A stretch of 64,000 bases of DNA from the NCBI GenBank assembly GCA_946480695.1, contig CAMLKG010000015.1, positions 1 to 64,000 of the forward strand, written 5' to 3'. This document shows positions 45,379-54,331 of this stretch, piece by piece. Every line of letters starts with the position of its first letter. The first letter of the stretch is position 1. The notes under the pieces were generated by a model. The model was not told the DNA's origin. It searched no databases and saw nothing but the letters and a program-made list of their open reading frames with translations. The position numbers and the translations under genes were made by a program. This DNA comes from an uncultured Cellvibrio sp. (GTDB taxonomy: Bacteria > Pseudomonadota > Gammaproteobacteria > Pseudomonadales > Cellvibrionaceae).

Positions 45379-47271
45379 TTATTGGCTGGCGGCTTCCAAT
45401 TCTTCGCTTACCATTAGCCAGCTTTCCTCAGTCTCTTGCAGTTGGGTTTGCAATTTTGCTTGTTCTTGTAGAAGTGGTTGCAAGCTATTTTTATTTTTTT
45501 CGTCATAGATGGCCGGATCACCCAACAGGGCTTCAATCTCGCCCAATCTTTTCTGCAATTTTTCCATCTGGGTTTCCAGCGATTTTAATTTATTAGTGAG
45601 CGGCTTTAACTGCGCGCGCTGTGCCGCCGATTGTTGCCGCTGCGCTTTTTTGTCGGGCCGCTCATCATTACTGGTTGGCTTTTCCTGCATCTGGGCTTGC
45701 TGGCGTTGCTGTAATAGCCATTTGTAATAATCTTCCAGGTCGCCATCAAATTCGCTGACTTTTCCATCAGCGACCAGTAAAAATTCATTCACTGTGTTGC
45801 GCAATAAATGGCGATCATGTGACACCACTATCACCGCGCCTTCAAATTCTTGTAGCGCCATGGTTAACGCATGGCGCATTTCCAGGTCGAGGTGGTTGGT
45901 GGGTTCGTCGAGTAATAATACGTTGGGTTTTTCCCAGGCAATCAATGCCAGGGCCAGGCGCGCTTTTTCACCGCCTGAGAAATGCGTGATAGGCTCGAAA
46001 GCTCGCTCGCCATGGAAATCAAAACTTCCGAGGAAATCGCGGATTTCCTGTTCGCGTGCCCCCGCTGACAAACGCTGCACATGCAAGGCTGGCGATGCAT
46101 TCATATCCAGGGCTTCGAGCTGGTGCTGGGCGAAATAACCTAACTTGAAGTGTTCGCCATTGGTTCGGTCACCTGAAAGCAATGGGAGGAGCCCTGCCAG
46201 GGTTTTCACCAAACTGGATTTACCGGCACCGTTAGGTCCGAGCAAACCTATGCGTGTTTCCGCGCGAATCGCAAGTTCAACGTTTTTCAATACGCTCTTG
46301 CCGGGGTAACCAATTTCGCCGCGCGCGATATGCACCAGCGGTACCGACATTTTGTCGTGGCATTTGAACGTAAAAGTGAAAGGGGAATCTATGTGGGCGG
46401 GCGCAATTTTTTCCATGCGCTCCAATTCCTTGATACGGCTCTGCGCCTGGCGTGCTTTGGTGGCTTGGGCGCGGAAGCGGCGAATATAATTCTCTACGTG
46501 GGCAATACGCGCCCGTTGTTTTTCATAGCTCGCTTGTTGTTGCGCAAGTTTTTCAGCGCGTTGGCGTTCGTAGGCGGAATAATTTCCCGAGTAATTTTCG
46601 AGCTTTTGTTGCTCAATACTGACAATGCGCTCGACTATGTTGTCGAGGAAATCCCGGTCATGGGAGATGATCAGCAAAGTACCGGGATAACGTTTTAACC
46701 ATTCTTCCAGCCAGAGTGTTGCATCCAGGTCCAGGTGGTTGGTCGGTTCGTCAAGCAGCAGTAAATCTGAAGGGCACATCAATGCTTGCGCGAGGTTCAG
46801 GCGGATTCTCCAGCCACCGGAAAAATCCGTAACCGGGCGTTGGTCATCGCCCGGTGCAAACCCCAAACCATTCAATAATTGTTGTGCGCGGGAAGGGGCT
46901 GTATAAGCGTGGAGATTCTCCATCTCGCTATATAAATGCGCAAGCCTTTCACCGTCACCCTTGGCTGTGACCTGTTCTATTTCCCGCTCAAGGCGACGCA
47001 ATTCACTATCGCCATCCAGCACATAATCCAGCGCGGTGCGCGCTGTGTGGCCAACCTCTTGCGCCATGTGGGCGATGCGCCACTGTTTCGGGATATCGAC
47101 AGTGCCGGTATCGCTGTGCAAACTGCCGAGCAATAGTTGGAACAACGTGGATTTGCCGCAGCCATTGGCGCCGATCAAACCGACTTTTTGGCCCGGATAT
47201 ATAGTAAGTTCGGCGGAATCCAACAAAAACTTGGCGCCGCGCTGGACGGAGACATTCTGTAATTGAATCAT
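45379..47271 (-). CDS. ABC-F ATPase, YheS type
   Basis: 630 residues with two ABC domains and no membrane part. The first has Walker A GANGCGKST and signature FSGGWRIRLNLAQALM; the second has GPNGAGKSS and FSGGEKARLALALIAW; both have DEPTNHLDL Walker B. The linker between them (about 240-310) is basic, and a coiled-coil tail (about 540-630) follows. ABC-F proteins bind the ribosome E-site and help resolve stalled translation. ATG at 47271 gives MIQLQNVSVQRG; the frame runs three codons further up. It is divergent from the TIGR02444 gene. Confidence 0.94.
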   Translation of the reverse strand: MIQLQNVSVQRGAKFLLDSAELTIYPGQKVGLIGANGCGKSTLFQLLLGSLHSDTGTVDIPKQWRIAHMAQEVGHTARTALDYVLDGDSELRRLEREIEQVTAKGDGERLAHLYSEMENLHAYTAPSRAQQLLNGLGFAPGDDQRPVTDFSGGWRIRLNLAQALMCPSDLLLLDEPTNHLDLDATLWLEEWLKRYPGTLLIISHDRDFLDNIVERIVSIEQQKLENYSGNYSAYERQRAEKLAQQQASYEKQRARIAHVENYIRRFRAQATKARQAQSRIKELERMEKIAPAHIDSPFTFTFKCHDKMSVPLVHIARGEIGYPGKSVLKNVELAIRAETRIGLLGPNGAGKSSLVKTLAGLLPLLSGDRTNGEHFKLGYFAQHQLEALDMNASPALHVQRLSAGAREQEIRDFLGSFDFHGERAFEPITHFSGGEKARLALALIAWEKPNVLLLDEPTNHLDLEMRHALTMALQEFEGAVIVVSHDRHLLRNTVNEFLLVADGKVSEFDGDLEDYYKWLLQQRQQAQMQEKPTSNDERPDKKAQRQQSAAQRAQLKPLTNKLKSLETQMEKLQKRLGEIEALLGDPAIYDEKNKNSLQPLLQEQAKLQTQLQETEESWLMVSEELEAASQ

Positions 47272-47320
47272 GGCGCGCATTCTAGCAGACTTGCAGCAAA
47301 ATCCTGCCAGCGGAATTTTT

Positions 47321-47812
47321 ATGTTGTCCCATTTACCGATTGAAATCAGCCTGTGGGATTTTTCCCTCCATCACTATGCTCGCGCCGGGGTTAGCAACGT
47401 GTGTCTGCGTCTCCAGGATGAATGCGGCATCAATGTGAATTTACTTTTTTGGGCATGGTGGTTGGGGCATCGAGGGCAAACATTGGATAGCGAATTATTG
47501 GCGCAAGCAAGGCGCAGCATTCACGATTGGGATCAACACTATGTTATGCCCTTGCGTCAATTGCGGAGGCAAATGAAAGCCAATTTTGGAACAGGCAACC
47601 AGGGGATAGAAGCTATACGTACACACATCAAACATGCAGAACTACTCGCGGAAAAACATATACAAGAGTTACTTGAGTCTATGTCCGGGCAGATCCCGTT
47701 GGCGCCCACCAAAGAGGCTCGCCGATTGATGGAAGAAAATTTATTGCTCTATCTGGGGGTGATGGCAATTGATGACGAGCAATCCAGGGTGCTATTGGCG
47801 CAAATTAATTAA
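47321..47812 (+). CDS. TIGR02444 family protein
   Basis: 163 residues, cytosolic and mostly helical, with the family's SLWDFSLHHYARAGVSNVCLRLQDECGINVNLLFWAWWL near the N-terminus. The function is unknown. In Pseudomonas-like genomes it stands next to the ABC-F gene and the algP/algQ block, as here. The frame is open from 47270, but ATG 47321 after GCGGAA gives the family start and leaves a 49-base divergent promoter region. Confidence 0.88.
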   Translation: MLSHLPIEISLWDFSLHHYARAGVSNVCLRLQDECGINVNLLFWAWWLGHRGQTLDSELLAQARRSIHDWDQHYVMPLRQLRRQMKANFGTGNQGIEAIRTHIKHAELLAEKHIQELLESMSGQIPLAPTKEARRLMEENLLLYLGVMAIDDEQSRVLLAQIN

Positions 47813-47839
47813 GTGGTTATCCATCGCAATTGAGCCATT

Positions 47840-47868
47840 AAAAATAAAAAAGGGCGCATAGTGCGCCC
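47840..47868 (-). terminator. terminator of the AlgP-like gene
   Basis: Minus-strand stem GGGCGCA/TGCGCCC with a 3-base loop (47852-47868), followed by TTTTTTATTTTT (47840-47851). Confidence 0.9.
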
Positions 47869-47888
47869 CTTGAAGGATGGTATTGCAA

Positions 47889-48788
47889 TCAGTTCAGTAC
47901 ATTCTGGTCCTCATCCATTGATCGCTGCCCGGTTGGGCTTGTCGGAGTCACCGGTGAGGGCTCCACTGCGGCCTCTGGCGTCGTTTCTACTGTCGGCTCT
48001 TCCACTGCAGGGGCTTCGCCGGTACTTGGTTCTTCCACGTCAGGTGCCTTTGGCGTCGGCGCAACAGGCGCGGCTTTAGGGGGAGATTTTTTAGGCGATG
48101 ATTTCTTTACTGTTTTTTCCCCGGTTGCCGGCTTCTCATTTGTTGCTACTGCTGGGGATTCGTCATTGGCGGTTTTGGTTTTTTTCGGTTTGGCTGCTTT
48201 GGGTGTTGAAACACTGGATGCTCCAGCGGCTGGTTTTCCTTTTGCAGCCTTGGTTGCTTTAGGTTGCTCGACTTGTTCATGGGTAACCGGGGACGCCTCT
48301 GCCTGTTTCCCGGTTCCGGTCTTTTTGCCCGTGGCTTTCTTCCCTGCTTTTTTAGCGACAGTGCCTGCGCTGCTTTCCGTTTTTAGCGCAGCTTTCTTTC
48401 CAGTCTTTCCTGCGTCCTTACCCGTACTTCCAGTAGCGGAGGCAGGTTTGCTCTTTGCCGGATTAGCGATGAGTTTGCTGACTTCGCCAGCAGCGGCCAA
48501 TTGCGCATTCAGGCTATCTACCTGGGCTTGGGCCACAGCCAGTTTTTTTGTTTGCGCGCTGAGGTCTTTCTTTAGCTGCGCAATTTGGGATTTCGCTTTA
48601 ATCGCGTCTTTAGCGGATAGGGCCGCGAGTTTTTTCTCGGTTGCGGCCAGATTTTTTTGTTCAGCAGCGACTGCTTTTTGCGCGCTAGCCAATTCTTGTG
48701 CGCGCGCCTTTTCCAGCGCTGCGGTCACTTTGGCAATTTGCTGTTCCAGATCAGCAATAGAATTTTTCGAAATTTTAGAGGCAGCCAT
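47889..48788 (-). CDS. algP: AlgP-like Lys/Ala/Pro-rich protein
   Basis: 299 residues. The N-terminal ~110 are an Ala/Lys/Gln coiled coil (LEQQIAKVTAALEKARAQ, EKKLAALSAK). The rest is a disordered tail of Lys, Ala, Pro and Thr, like the histone-H1-like tail of Pseudomonas AlgP (AlgR3), turning acidic near the end (VEEPSTGEAPAVEEPTVE). The frame reaches 48983, but MAASKISKNSIADLEQQ at 48788 is the start seen in the family. Its neighbours (ABC-F, FKBP, Rsd/AlgQ, DsbB) reproduce the algQ-algP locus. The tail lacks a regular KPAA repeat. Confidence 0.8.
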   Translation of the reverse strand: MAASKISKNSIADLEQQIAKVTAALEKARAQELASAQKAVAAEQKNLAATEKKLAALSAKDAIKAKSQIAQLKKDLSAQTKKLAVAQAQVDSLNAQLAAAGEVSKLIANPAKSKPASATGSTGKDAGKTGKKAALKTESSAGTVAKKAGKKATGKKTGTGKQAEASPVTHEQVEQPKATKAAKGKPAAGASSVSTPKAAKPKKTKTANDESPAVATNEKPATGEKTVKKSSPKKSPPKAAPVAPTPKAPDVEEPSTGEAPAVEEPTVETTPEAAVEPSPVTPTSPTGQRSMDEDQNVLN

Positions 48789-49271
48789 AAAATATACCTG
48801 TAGAGGATGTGCGTCGGAAAAAATTAAATGCGTTGGAAACTGAAAGAAAATCATGGGATGTCTAAATCTTTTCGTGCAAATTGTAGCCTTGCCCAAACGA
48901 AAAGTGTATTCCCGTTCAGGGCCAAAATAGTTACCTGCCGCAAATAAACTTTTTATCAATAGTTGCCAAAGTGTGGATGGCATTGTGTTGATGTGTCGCC
49001 AGGATGATTGAACTTATAGGCCGGGTTGCCGGTCAGAACGCCATGCTTGACAAGCATGGGAGTTCCCGCCAATCCTAACCTCAAATGGGCAACAGCACAC
49101 ATTTCAAGGCCTTCGATCCGTGAGATTGCTGCCAAAAACGCGCACATTTGCCTGAAGTTGGTATAACATTGGCGCCTGCTCTGGCGCTGTGAAGTGTGTC
49201 GGCTAGGAACAGGCGCATCGCGCGCTCACACAACGATTACAAATTAATGATTACAACATATAAGGTGCATT
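48789..49271. other. gap between algP and the FKBP gene
   Basis: A divergent control region of about 480 bases. The perfect inverted repeat CCATGCTTG-A-CAAGCATGG lies at 49041-49059. A 63-codon minus-strand frame (48956-49147) has no recognisable features. No RNA gene was recognised. Confidence 0.5.
49041..49059. promoter_or_regulatory. 19-base palindrome before the FKBP gene
   Basis: CCATGCTTGACAAGCATGG has two perfect 9-base arms around a single A, 212 bases upstream of the FKBP start. It could be a dimeric-repressor operator or a short RNA hairpin. No T-run follows. Confidence 0.4.
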
Positions 49272-50021
49272 ATGTTTAACAAGCGTTTATTGGTTGTTGG
49301 CCTGATGGCTGCTACTGTCGGCCTGGTTGGCTGCAATAAAAAAGAAGAAGTAAAACCCGTTGACGACAGCGCCAAATTGGCCACTTTGGAGCAAAAAGCA
49401 AATTACATCATTGGTCAAAACCTGGCTAAGAACCTGCAAAACGGCGGCCTGGCAATTGAGCCTGAGGCCCTGTCCCTGGCGTTGACTGATGTGCGCGACG
49501 GTAAAGAGTCCCGTATCAGCCAGGAAGATATGCAAAAGATCATGCAAGAAGTCCAGCAAAAGGCCATGGCCAAGCAGGAAGAAGAGCAGAAGAAACTGAG
49601 TGAAACCAATATTGCCGCAGGTAAAAAATTCCTTGAAGAAAACAAGGCTAAAGAAGGTGTAACTGTTACCGCGAGCGGTGTGCAATACAAAGTAATTACT
49701 GAAGGTAAAGGGCCAAAGCCAAAAGCGACTGATACCGTAACCGTAAACTATACCGGCAAGCTGATTGATGGCACTGAGTTCGATAGCTCTGCTAAAAATG
49801 GCGGCCCGGTTTCCTTCCCGCTGGACGGCGTAATCGCCGGTTGGACTGAAGCCCTCCAATTGATGCCACAAGGCTCCAAATGGGAAATCGTTATTCCGTC
49901 TGACCTGGCTTATGGTGCTGGTGGCCAAGGCCCAATCCCACCATCATCAACCTTGATTTTCGAAGTGGAATTGCTGGAAATCAAAGCGCCGGAAGCAACA
50001 GCTGAAGAAGCAAAGAAATAA
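49272..50021 (+). CDS. FKBP-type peptidyl-prolyl isomerase lipoprotein (FkpA-like)
   Basis: 249 residues with lipobox LVGC (Cys21), so probably membrane-anchored on the periplasmic side. The N-terminal dimerisation domain (about 35-125) is helical, with NYIIGQNLAKNL and a Glu/Lys-rich helix. The FKBP domain (about 130-240) has VTVNYTGKLIDGTEFDSS, VIAGWTEALQLMPQGSKW and IPPSSTLIFEVELL. FkpA is usually soluble, so the lipid anchor differs. It stands in the algP/algQ synteny block. A terminator follows. Confidence 0.93.
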   Translation: MFNKRLLVVGLMAATVGLVGCNKKEEVKPVDDSAKLATLEQKANYIIGQNLAKNLQNGGLAIEPEALSLALTDVRDGKESRISQEDMQKIMQEVQQKAMAKQEEEQKKLSETNIAAGKKFLEENKAKEGVTVTASGVQYKVITEGKGPKPKATDTVTVNYTGKLIDGTEFDSSAKNGGPVSFPLDGVIAGWTEALQLMPQGSKWEIVIPSDLAYGAGGQGPIPPSSTLIFEVELLEIKAPEATAEEAKK

Positions 50022-50035
50022 ATTAATGATTCAAT

Positions 50036-50063
50036 AAAAAACCCGCCATGTGCGGGTTTTTTA
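50036..50063 (+). terminator. terminator of the FKBP gene
   Basis: ACCCGC (50041-50046) and GCGGGT (50052-50057) extended by A/T pairs, then TTTTTTATTTTTT. It could also serve the converging rsd gene. Confidence 0.85.
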
Positions 50064-50082
50064 TTTTTTGGCTGTTTTATAT

Positions 50083-50550
50083 TTAATTGCTAACCAGATC
50101 CTTATGTGCTGTGTGGAGCACTGCAATCAAACGGTCTTCGGCACTGAAACGAATTTCCAGTGCTTCTCCCAGTTGGGACAAATCGAGAGACAGGGCCGTA
50201 AGGTCATCCGTCTCTAGATATTTGTCATTGAAATCCAGGAGTTTCTCGGTGGTTGTATCGACGACATCATAAAGTTTGCTGGCTTCTTGCAGTGCCTCGG
50301 CATCATCAAATTCGCGGCCTTCTTTGATGAGCTGATCATAAACTTCAAAATGGCCAGCGGAGACATAGTCCACCAGGATTTGGCAAAAGCTACGCAACTT
50401 CTCGCCGCGCTGAACATCGCTTAATTCTTCATTCAGGCCGCTTAATGCGCAGTATTGCACCAGCATTTCCTGACGTTCCTCAAGCCAGCGATCAATGATT
50501 TCGCTGACACCACCCCAGCGCTCTTTAGCGGATTTGCAATTCTCTAACAT
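50083..50550 (-). CDS. rsd: Rsd/AlgQ anti-sigma-70 factor
   Basis: 155 residues, all-helical, with the family features CKSAKERWGGVSEIIDRWLEERQEMLVQYCAL (positions 5-36), LRSFCQILVDYVSAGHFEVYDQL and a long acidic C-terminal helix pair. Rsd binds sigma-70 region 4 and frees core polymerase for other sigma factors. In Pseudomonas, AlgQ also affects alginate and siderophore genes. The neighbours algP, FKBP and dsbB confirm the locus. Confidence 0.94.
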   Translation of the reverse strand: MLENCKSAKERWGGVSEIIDRWLEERQEMLVQYCALSGLNEELSDVQRGEKLRSFCQILVDYVSAGHFEVYDQLIKEGREFDDAEALQEASKLYDVVDTTTEKLLDFNDKYLETDDLTALSLDLSQLGEALEIRFSAEDRLIAVLHTAHKDLVSN

Positions 50551-50659
50551 CAGTTGTTCCTATGAGTTTTCAACAAAGCGTTTGTGCGTGCGGAGCGTGC
50601 CGTTTCCGGCTCGTTATGAGCCACCACAATAGGCCATCTATCAAAACAGGGCAAGACGC

Positions 50660-51157
50660 TTAGGCGAGTTTGGTGTCCTTGCGGAGCAATTGATAAAGGT
50701 TAACAAATGCCAGTCCGATAAAAGCTATGAGTGTCCAGGCCGCCAGGCTTAAGCCGAAAATTTTATCGACGTGGGCGCAATTGCCGTCGCCTTGCAATAA
50801 AAGTTTAAGGGCTTCGATAAAGGGAAATACCTCAAAAATATAAGACAGGCCGGGCCCGCAGGCGGGCACTTGATCGGCGGGTAAGCTTTGTAACCACAGT
50901 TGGCGACCGGCAAAGCAGGCACCCAGGAGCGGGCTGACAATTCCCAATATCGCGTAAACACGGCGGCCGGCAGTGGCCGGGTTGTGGATGGCGGCTGCCA
51001 GGGCAAGGAGGCCGGTTAAAATCACAAAACCGCGTTGGGTAATGCACAGCGAGCAGGGAATCATTTTCAATACATGTTCCATGTAAGCGGCAGCGAGGAT
51101 CATCAAGGTACAGGCGACAAAAATGAGTAAATTGGTTTGGCGAATACCGGGGAGCAT
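50660..51157 (-). CDS. dsbB: disulfide bond formation protein B
   Basis: Inner-membrane quinone-linked oxidase of DsbA, 165 residues with four transmembrane helices. Catalytic pairs are Cys35-x-x-Cys38 (PCSLC) and Cys100/Cys127 (VPACG, GNCAH) on the second periplasmic loop. A length near 165 and the position next to rsd match the Pseudomonas dsbH/dsbB gene. No dsbA is in the window. Confidence 0.94.
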   Translation of the reverse strand: MLPGIRQTNLLIFVACTLMILAAAYMEHVLKMIPCSLCITQRGFVILTGLLALAAAIHNPATAGRRVYAILGIVSPLLGACFAGRQLWLQSLPADQVPACGPGLSYIFEVFPFIEALKLLLQGDGNCAHVDKIFGLSLAAWTLIAFIGLAFVNLYQLLRKDTKLA

Positions 51158-51345
51158 GTGGATTCCTTATTGGCGTTGTAATGTAAACGTTATGGTGCAC
51201 TATGGTAAGCAATTCGCGCCGGGGGGAGCCAGTGCTTTATAGGAAAACCACGCGTTGCGATTACGATAGGCTATGCTTGATGGGCTGGTTTTCCGCTCGC
51301 TTGGAGCTTAAAAACTGGCCCAAGTTTCACGGGTGAGGAATGGTG

Positions 51346-51891
51346 ATGAAGAATAAATGGCTCGTTGTGTTGGGCATGGCATTGGGACTGGCTAGTACCG
51401 GGGTTATGGCCGCCGGTGGCGGTAATACACCTGCGGAAGGGGTGAATTATATCGAGATTACTCCACCGCTGATTGTGAATTATGGCGGGCCGGGCAAAGT
51501 GCGGTATATCAAAGCCGAATTGTCCCTACGCGCTGAAAATGCGGCTGATGCTACCGAGGTGATCCATCACCTGCCATTAATCCGCGACAGGCTCGTGAGC
51601 ATTCTCAGCGCCCAAACGGAAGAAGTGATCAGTACCGCCGAAGGCAAGGAATATTTGCGTATCTATGCGCTCGCAGAAATTAATAAAGCCTTGTTGAAAG
51701 TGGAGGGGCGCAGGCAGGATGGCGCTCATGGTAGTGAGAATCCTGAAAAGGAAACACAGTATTCTTCCAATGGAGAAGGCGTAACCCCGGCACAGGGAGC
51801 GGAAACTAAATTGCCCTCGGCGGCGGATGTGAAGCCGGTTAAGGGGCCCGCCTCGGACCTATTCTTTAACAATTTTGTGGTGCAAAAATAA
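51346..51891 (+). CDS. FliL-like exported protein
   Basis: 181 residues. A signal peptide or single N-terminal helix (KNKWLVVLGMALGLASTGVMA) is followed by a FliL-like domain (about 35-120: VNYIEITPPLIVNYGGPGKVRYIKAELSL and LPLIRDRLVSILS). A low-complexity region (about 122-160) and the ending DLFFNNFVVQK follow; in FliL the protein ends on a similar strand. It is not in a flagellar operon, so flagellar use is uncertain. ATG 51346 has GAGGA six bases before it; the ATG at 51340 touches the ribosome-binding site. Confidence 0.78.
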   Translation: MKNKWLVVLGMALGLASTGVMAAGGGNTPAEGVNYIEITPPLIVNYGGPGKVRYIKAELSLRAENAADATEVIHHLPLIRDRLVSILSAQTEEVISTAEGKEYLRIYALAEINKALLKVEGRRQDGAHGSENPEKETQYSSNGEGVTPAQGAETKLPSAADVKPVKGPASDLFFNNFVVQK

Positions 51892-51911
51892 ATTACAGGC
51901 ACCGCGAATAA

Positions 51912-53549
51912 TCAAGCGGTGCCTGCGCACCCCTCCATTCCCCCGCAATTATCGCCGCGATATTGGGCGTAATAGCGCTCCAGGTATTCGTCAAACGAAA
52001 CCTGCTGGCCCCGCTCAAGTTCCTGTTGTTCGCGTAAGGACGCGGTACTGACTGCAACATAGTTTGCGCGAGTATCGGCATCGAGTGGCCGGGCTGCAAA
52101 ATAATTTCGATGTTGCTCAGCCAGTGCGAGTGCATGCGCATAAAAACTTTGTTGTTTTGCCTCCATGTCCCCTAATACCCGAGCGGAAGGCGTTAGCGCA
52201 GGATTTTCTATTTTTTCCAACTGATGTTGTAACGCTTGCCGGTAAGTGTCGCTGCCCTTTGCCTGATCAAGTAAGGATGCACATGACATGCTGCCCTGGA
52301 TAATCTCGGTTGCCCATGTGCGCATCGGGATCGAATGATCTCCCCGCAACAATTCGAGTCGAGGCTCGCGTCCCTGGTTGACGACACGTTTCTGGTTTTC
52401 CTGCCCCTGGTAAAATTCACGCTCATCGGTTGCAGGGCTTTCACTTAATAGGCAGTAAAGCAAAAACGCATCCATTACCTGCATTTGTTCGATGGTAATT
52501 CCCAAAGGTTCGTAAGGATTCAGGTCGACACAACGCACTTCGATATATTCCACTCCACGCAAGCGAAGCGCTTGCAATGCCGTTTCGCCACGCTCGGTAG
52601 TGCGCTTGGGACGAATGCTGGAGTAAAACTCGTTTTCAATTTGCAGGAGGCTGGTATTGAGTTGCCGGTAGTTGCCGGCTTGGTCTTTCACGCCGATTTT
52701 TTCATAGGCCGGATGACTGTGGGTAATAGCACCGCAGAGTGTTTTCAAGTAATCGTTCAGGTTGTTGTAATTCACCACCAAACTTTTTTGCGCATCACTT
52801 TGGTAGCCCAGGTCGCCCATGCGCAGCGAGGTTGCATAAGGTAAATAATGCGTTTGCTTGCCGAACGGAAAAGGTATCAATTGGTGACTGCGATCATTAA
52901 TAAAACAGGAGCAGACTGCTGGTGAGGCGCCGAATAAATAAATCAGCAACCAGAAATTGCGGCGAAAATTGCGAATCAACCCAAAGTAGCGCTCGGTTTT
53001 GAAGTCCTGTAGCGATTGCTTGTTGCCACACTGGGCTTGCAAAATTCGCCAGAATTCATCGGGTAAGCTGAAGTTGTAATGTATTCCCGCAATGGTTTGC
53101 ATCGGGCGACCATACCTATGGCCCAAACCAATGCGGTAAATGGTTTTCATCGTGCCGCTGTTAGATGTGCCGTAGCGGGCCACGGGAATTTCATTATTGT
53201 CACCGAGGATGCAGGGCATGCTTGCGGGCCAGAGGCGCTCGCCATTTGCCGCCAAGTGTTCATAAGTGAAGCGATGAATATCGTCCAACTGGGATAGCAA
53301 AGGCTCCACATCCGCAAACGGATCGGTAATAAATTCCAGCAAGGCTTCGCTGTAATCAGTGGTGATGTGCGGGTGGGTTAAGGCCGAGCCCAGTGCAACA
53401 GGATGCTCCGTTTGAGCCAGGGTACCTATAGGGGTGACCCGCAGGCTCTCCTTTTCCAGGCCCCGCAAAATGCCGCGCAGGCTGGCGTTATTGTCCGGTG
53501 CGGAAAAGGTGGCTAATAAATCCGGCGATATACCTTGGGGTGCAGACAC
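51912..53549 (-). CDS. gshA: glutamate-cysteine ligase
   Basis: First enzyme of glutathione synthesis, 545 residues, type 1 gammaproteobacterial form. Present are LRGLEKESLRVTP near the N-terminus, DYSEALLEFITDP, SNSGTMKTIYRIGLGHRYGRPMQ-type substrate segment, GIHYNFSLP and YIEVRCVDLNPYEP. Length is somewhat above the E. coli enzyme. It faces the FliL-like gene tail to tail with only 20 bases between. Near-identical short repeats (ATTTTTAGGGGTATCCA) lie just upstream of its start at 53560-53592. Confidence 0.96.
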   Translation of the reverse strand: MSAPQGISPDLLATFSAPDNNASLRGILRGLEKESLRVTPIGTLAQTEHPVALGSALTHPHITTDYSEALLEFITDPFADVEPLLSQLDDIHRFTYEHLAANGERLWPASMPCILGDNNEIPVARYGTSNSGTMKTIYRIGLGHRYGRPMQTIAGIHYNFSLPDEFWRILQAQCGNKQSLQDFKTERYFGLIRNFRRNFWLLIYLFGASPAVCSCFINDRSHQLIPFPFGKQTHYLPYATSLRMGDLGYQSDAQKSLVVNYNNLNDYLKTLCGAITHSHPAYEKIGVKDQAGNYRQLNTSLLQIENEFYSSIRPKRTTERGETALQALRLRGVEYIEVRCVDLNPYEPLGITIEQMQVMDAFLLYCLLSESPATDEREFYQGQENQKRVVNQGREPRLELLRGDHSIPMRTWATEIIQGSMSCASLLDQAKGSDTYRQALQHQLEKIENPALTPSARVLGDMEAKQQSFYAHALALAEQHRNYFAARPLDADTRANYVAVSTASLREQQELERGQQVSFDEYLERYYAQYRGDNCGGMEGCAGTA

Positions 53550-53655
53550 ATCAATTTCCTATTTTTAGGGGTATCCAATTTTAGGGGTATCCAGGTGCGG
53601 TAATGGCTACCCGAAGGTGTGGAGTTAGTCTAGATCAATTCCAGCGTGCGGCCTG

Positions 53656-54000
53656 TCATTCAGGGCTCGTTCCTGCTTCCGAAGCTTCGGCGGGAACAGC
53701 CGCGGAATCAAATTCCGGCGGTTCGATGCCCGTGCTATCGAATAGGTCCTTGCCAGGTTTGGGCAAGGGAGCGGGCATGATTGCTGGATCTATGGCTGGG
53801 AATCCTTTCTCGTTCGCCGGGCAGCCAATGACTTTAATACGCTGCTTGTAATCCCTGGAGCTGGCTTCGAACATCTGGTTAATGGCTTCGTCCTTGTGAA
53901 TTGTTTTAAACAGCGCGCCCGGGTCGCGCCCATCCAGCCAATTGTTTTGCTTGCCAAGGAAGAGGTTATCCTGATTTTGCAAAATAAAAAGTTCGCTCAT
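53656..54000 (-). CDS. small conserved-looking hypothetical protein
   Basis: 114 residues, cytosolic, with no recognised domain. The first ~70 residues (FILQNQDNLFLGKQNNWLDGRDPGALFKTIHKDEAINQMFE) look like folded protein and read like a short family found near gshA in related bacteria, from memory only. The last ~40 are Pro/Glu/Ala-rich and disordered. Codon use matches the neighbours, and no competing frame is better. It ends 106 bases before the gshA start on the same strand. Confidence 0.65.
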   Translation of the reverse strand: MSELFILQNQDNLFLGKQNNWLDGRDPGALFKTIHKDEAINQMFEASSRDYKQRIKVIGCPANEKGFPAIDPAIMPAPLPKPGKDLFDSTGIEPPEFDSAAVPAEASEAGTSPE

Positions 54001-54331
54001 AACTCAACGCCCACGATATATGAGGGTAACAAGGTAAAGCGCGAATGTTGGGGTAGTCCAGCCAAGTTCAAGGGTGTAGCGGCCTTGATAAATGGCGCGA
54101 TAGTATTAAATTTTGATAAGATTGCGCTAACAGTTCAATTTTTCCTGCGAATTGCTTCGCGTGGGGCCAAATTGATGCTGTGTTAATTCCCCCCGATAAC
54201 CGGGAAACTTGATGCATAGACTGCCTTAATATTGATAACAATAGACGCTTGATGTTTGCGCAAACAGCTTCATCGGCAGCCTGCATTCATTTAATTCTTT
54301 GCAAGACGATAATAACGAGAGGAGTTGGATA
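54001..54331. other. divergent gap, no gene seen
   Basis: About 330 bases between two divergent small genes. No structure beyond promoter-like AT runs was found. GAGAGGAG at 54317-54324 is the ribosome-binding site of the next gene. Confidence 0.5.

Noticed and set aside
48956..49147. 63-codon minus-strand frame between algP and FKBP
   Set aside because: It contains the palindrome, has no ribosome-binding site and no recognisable features.
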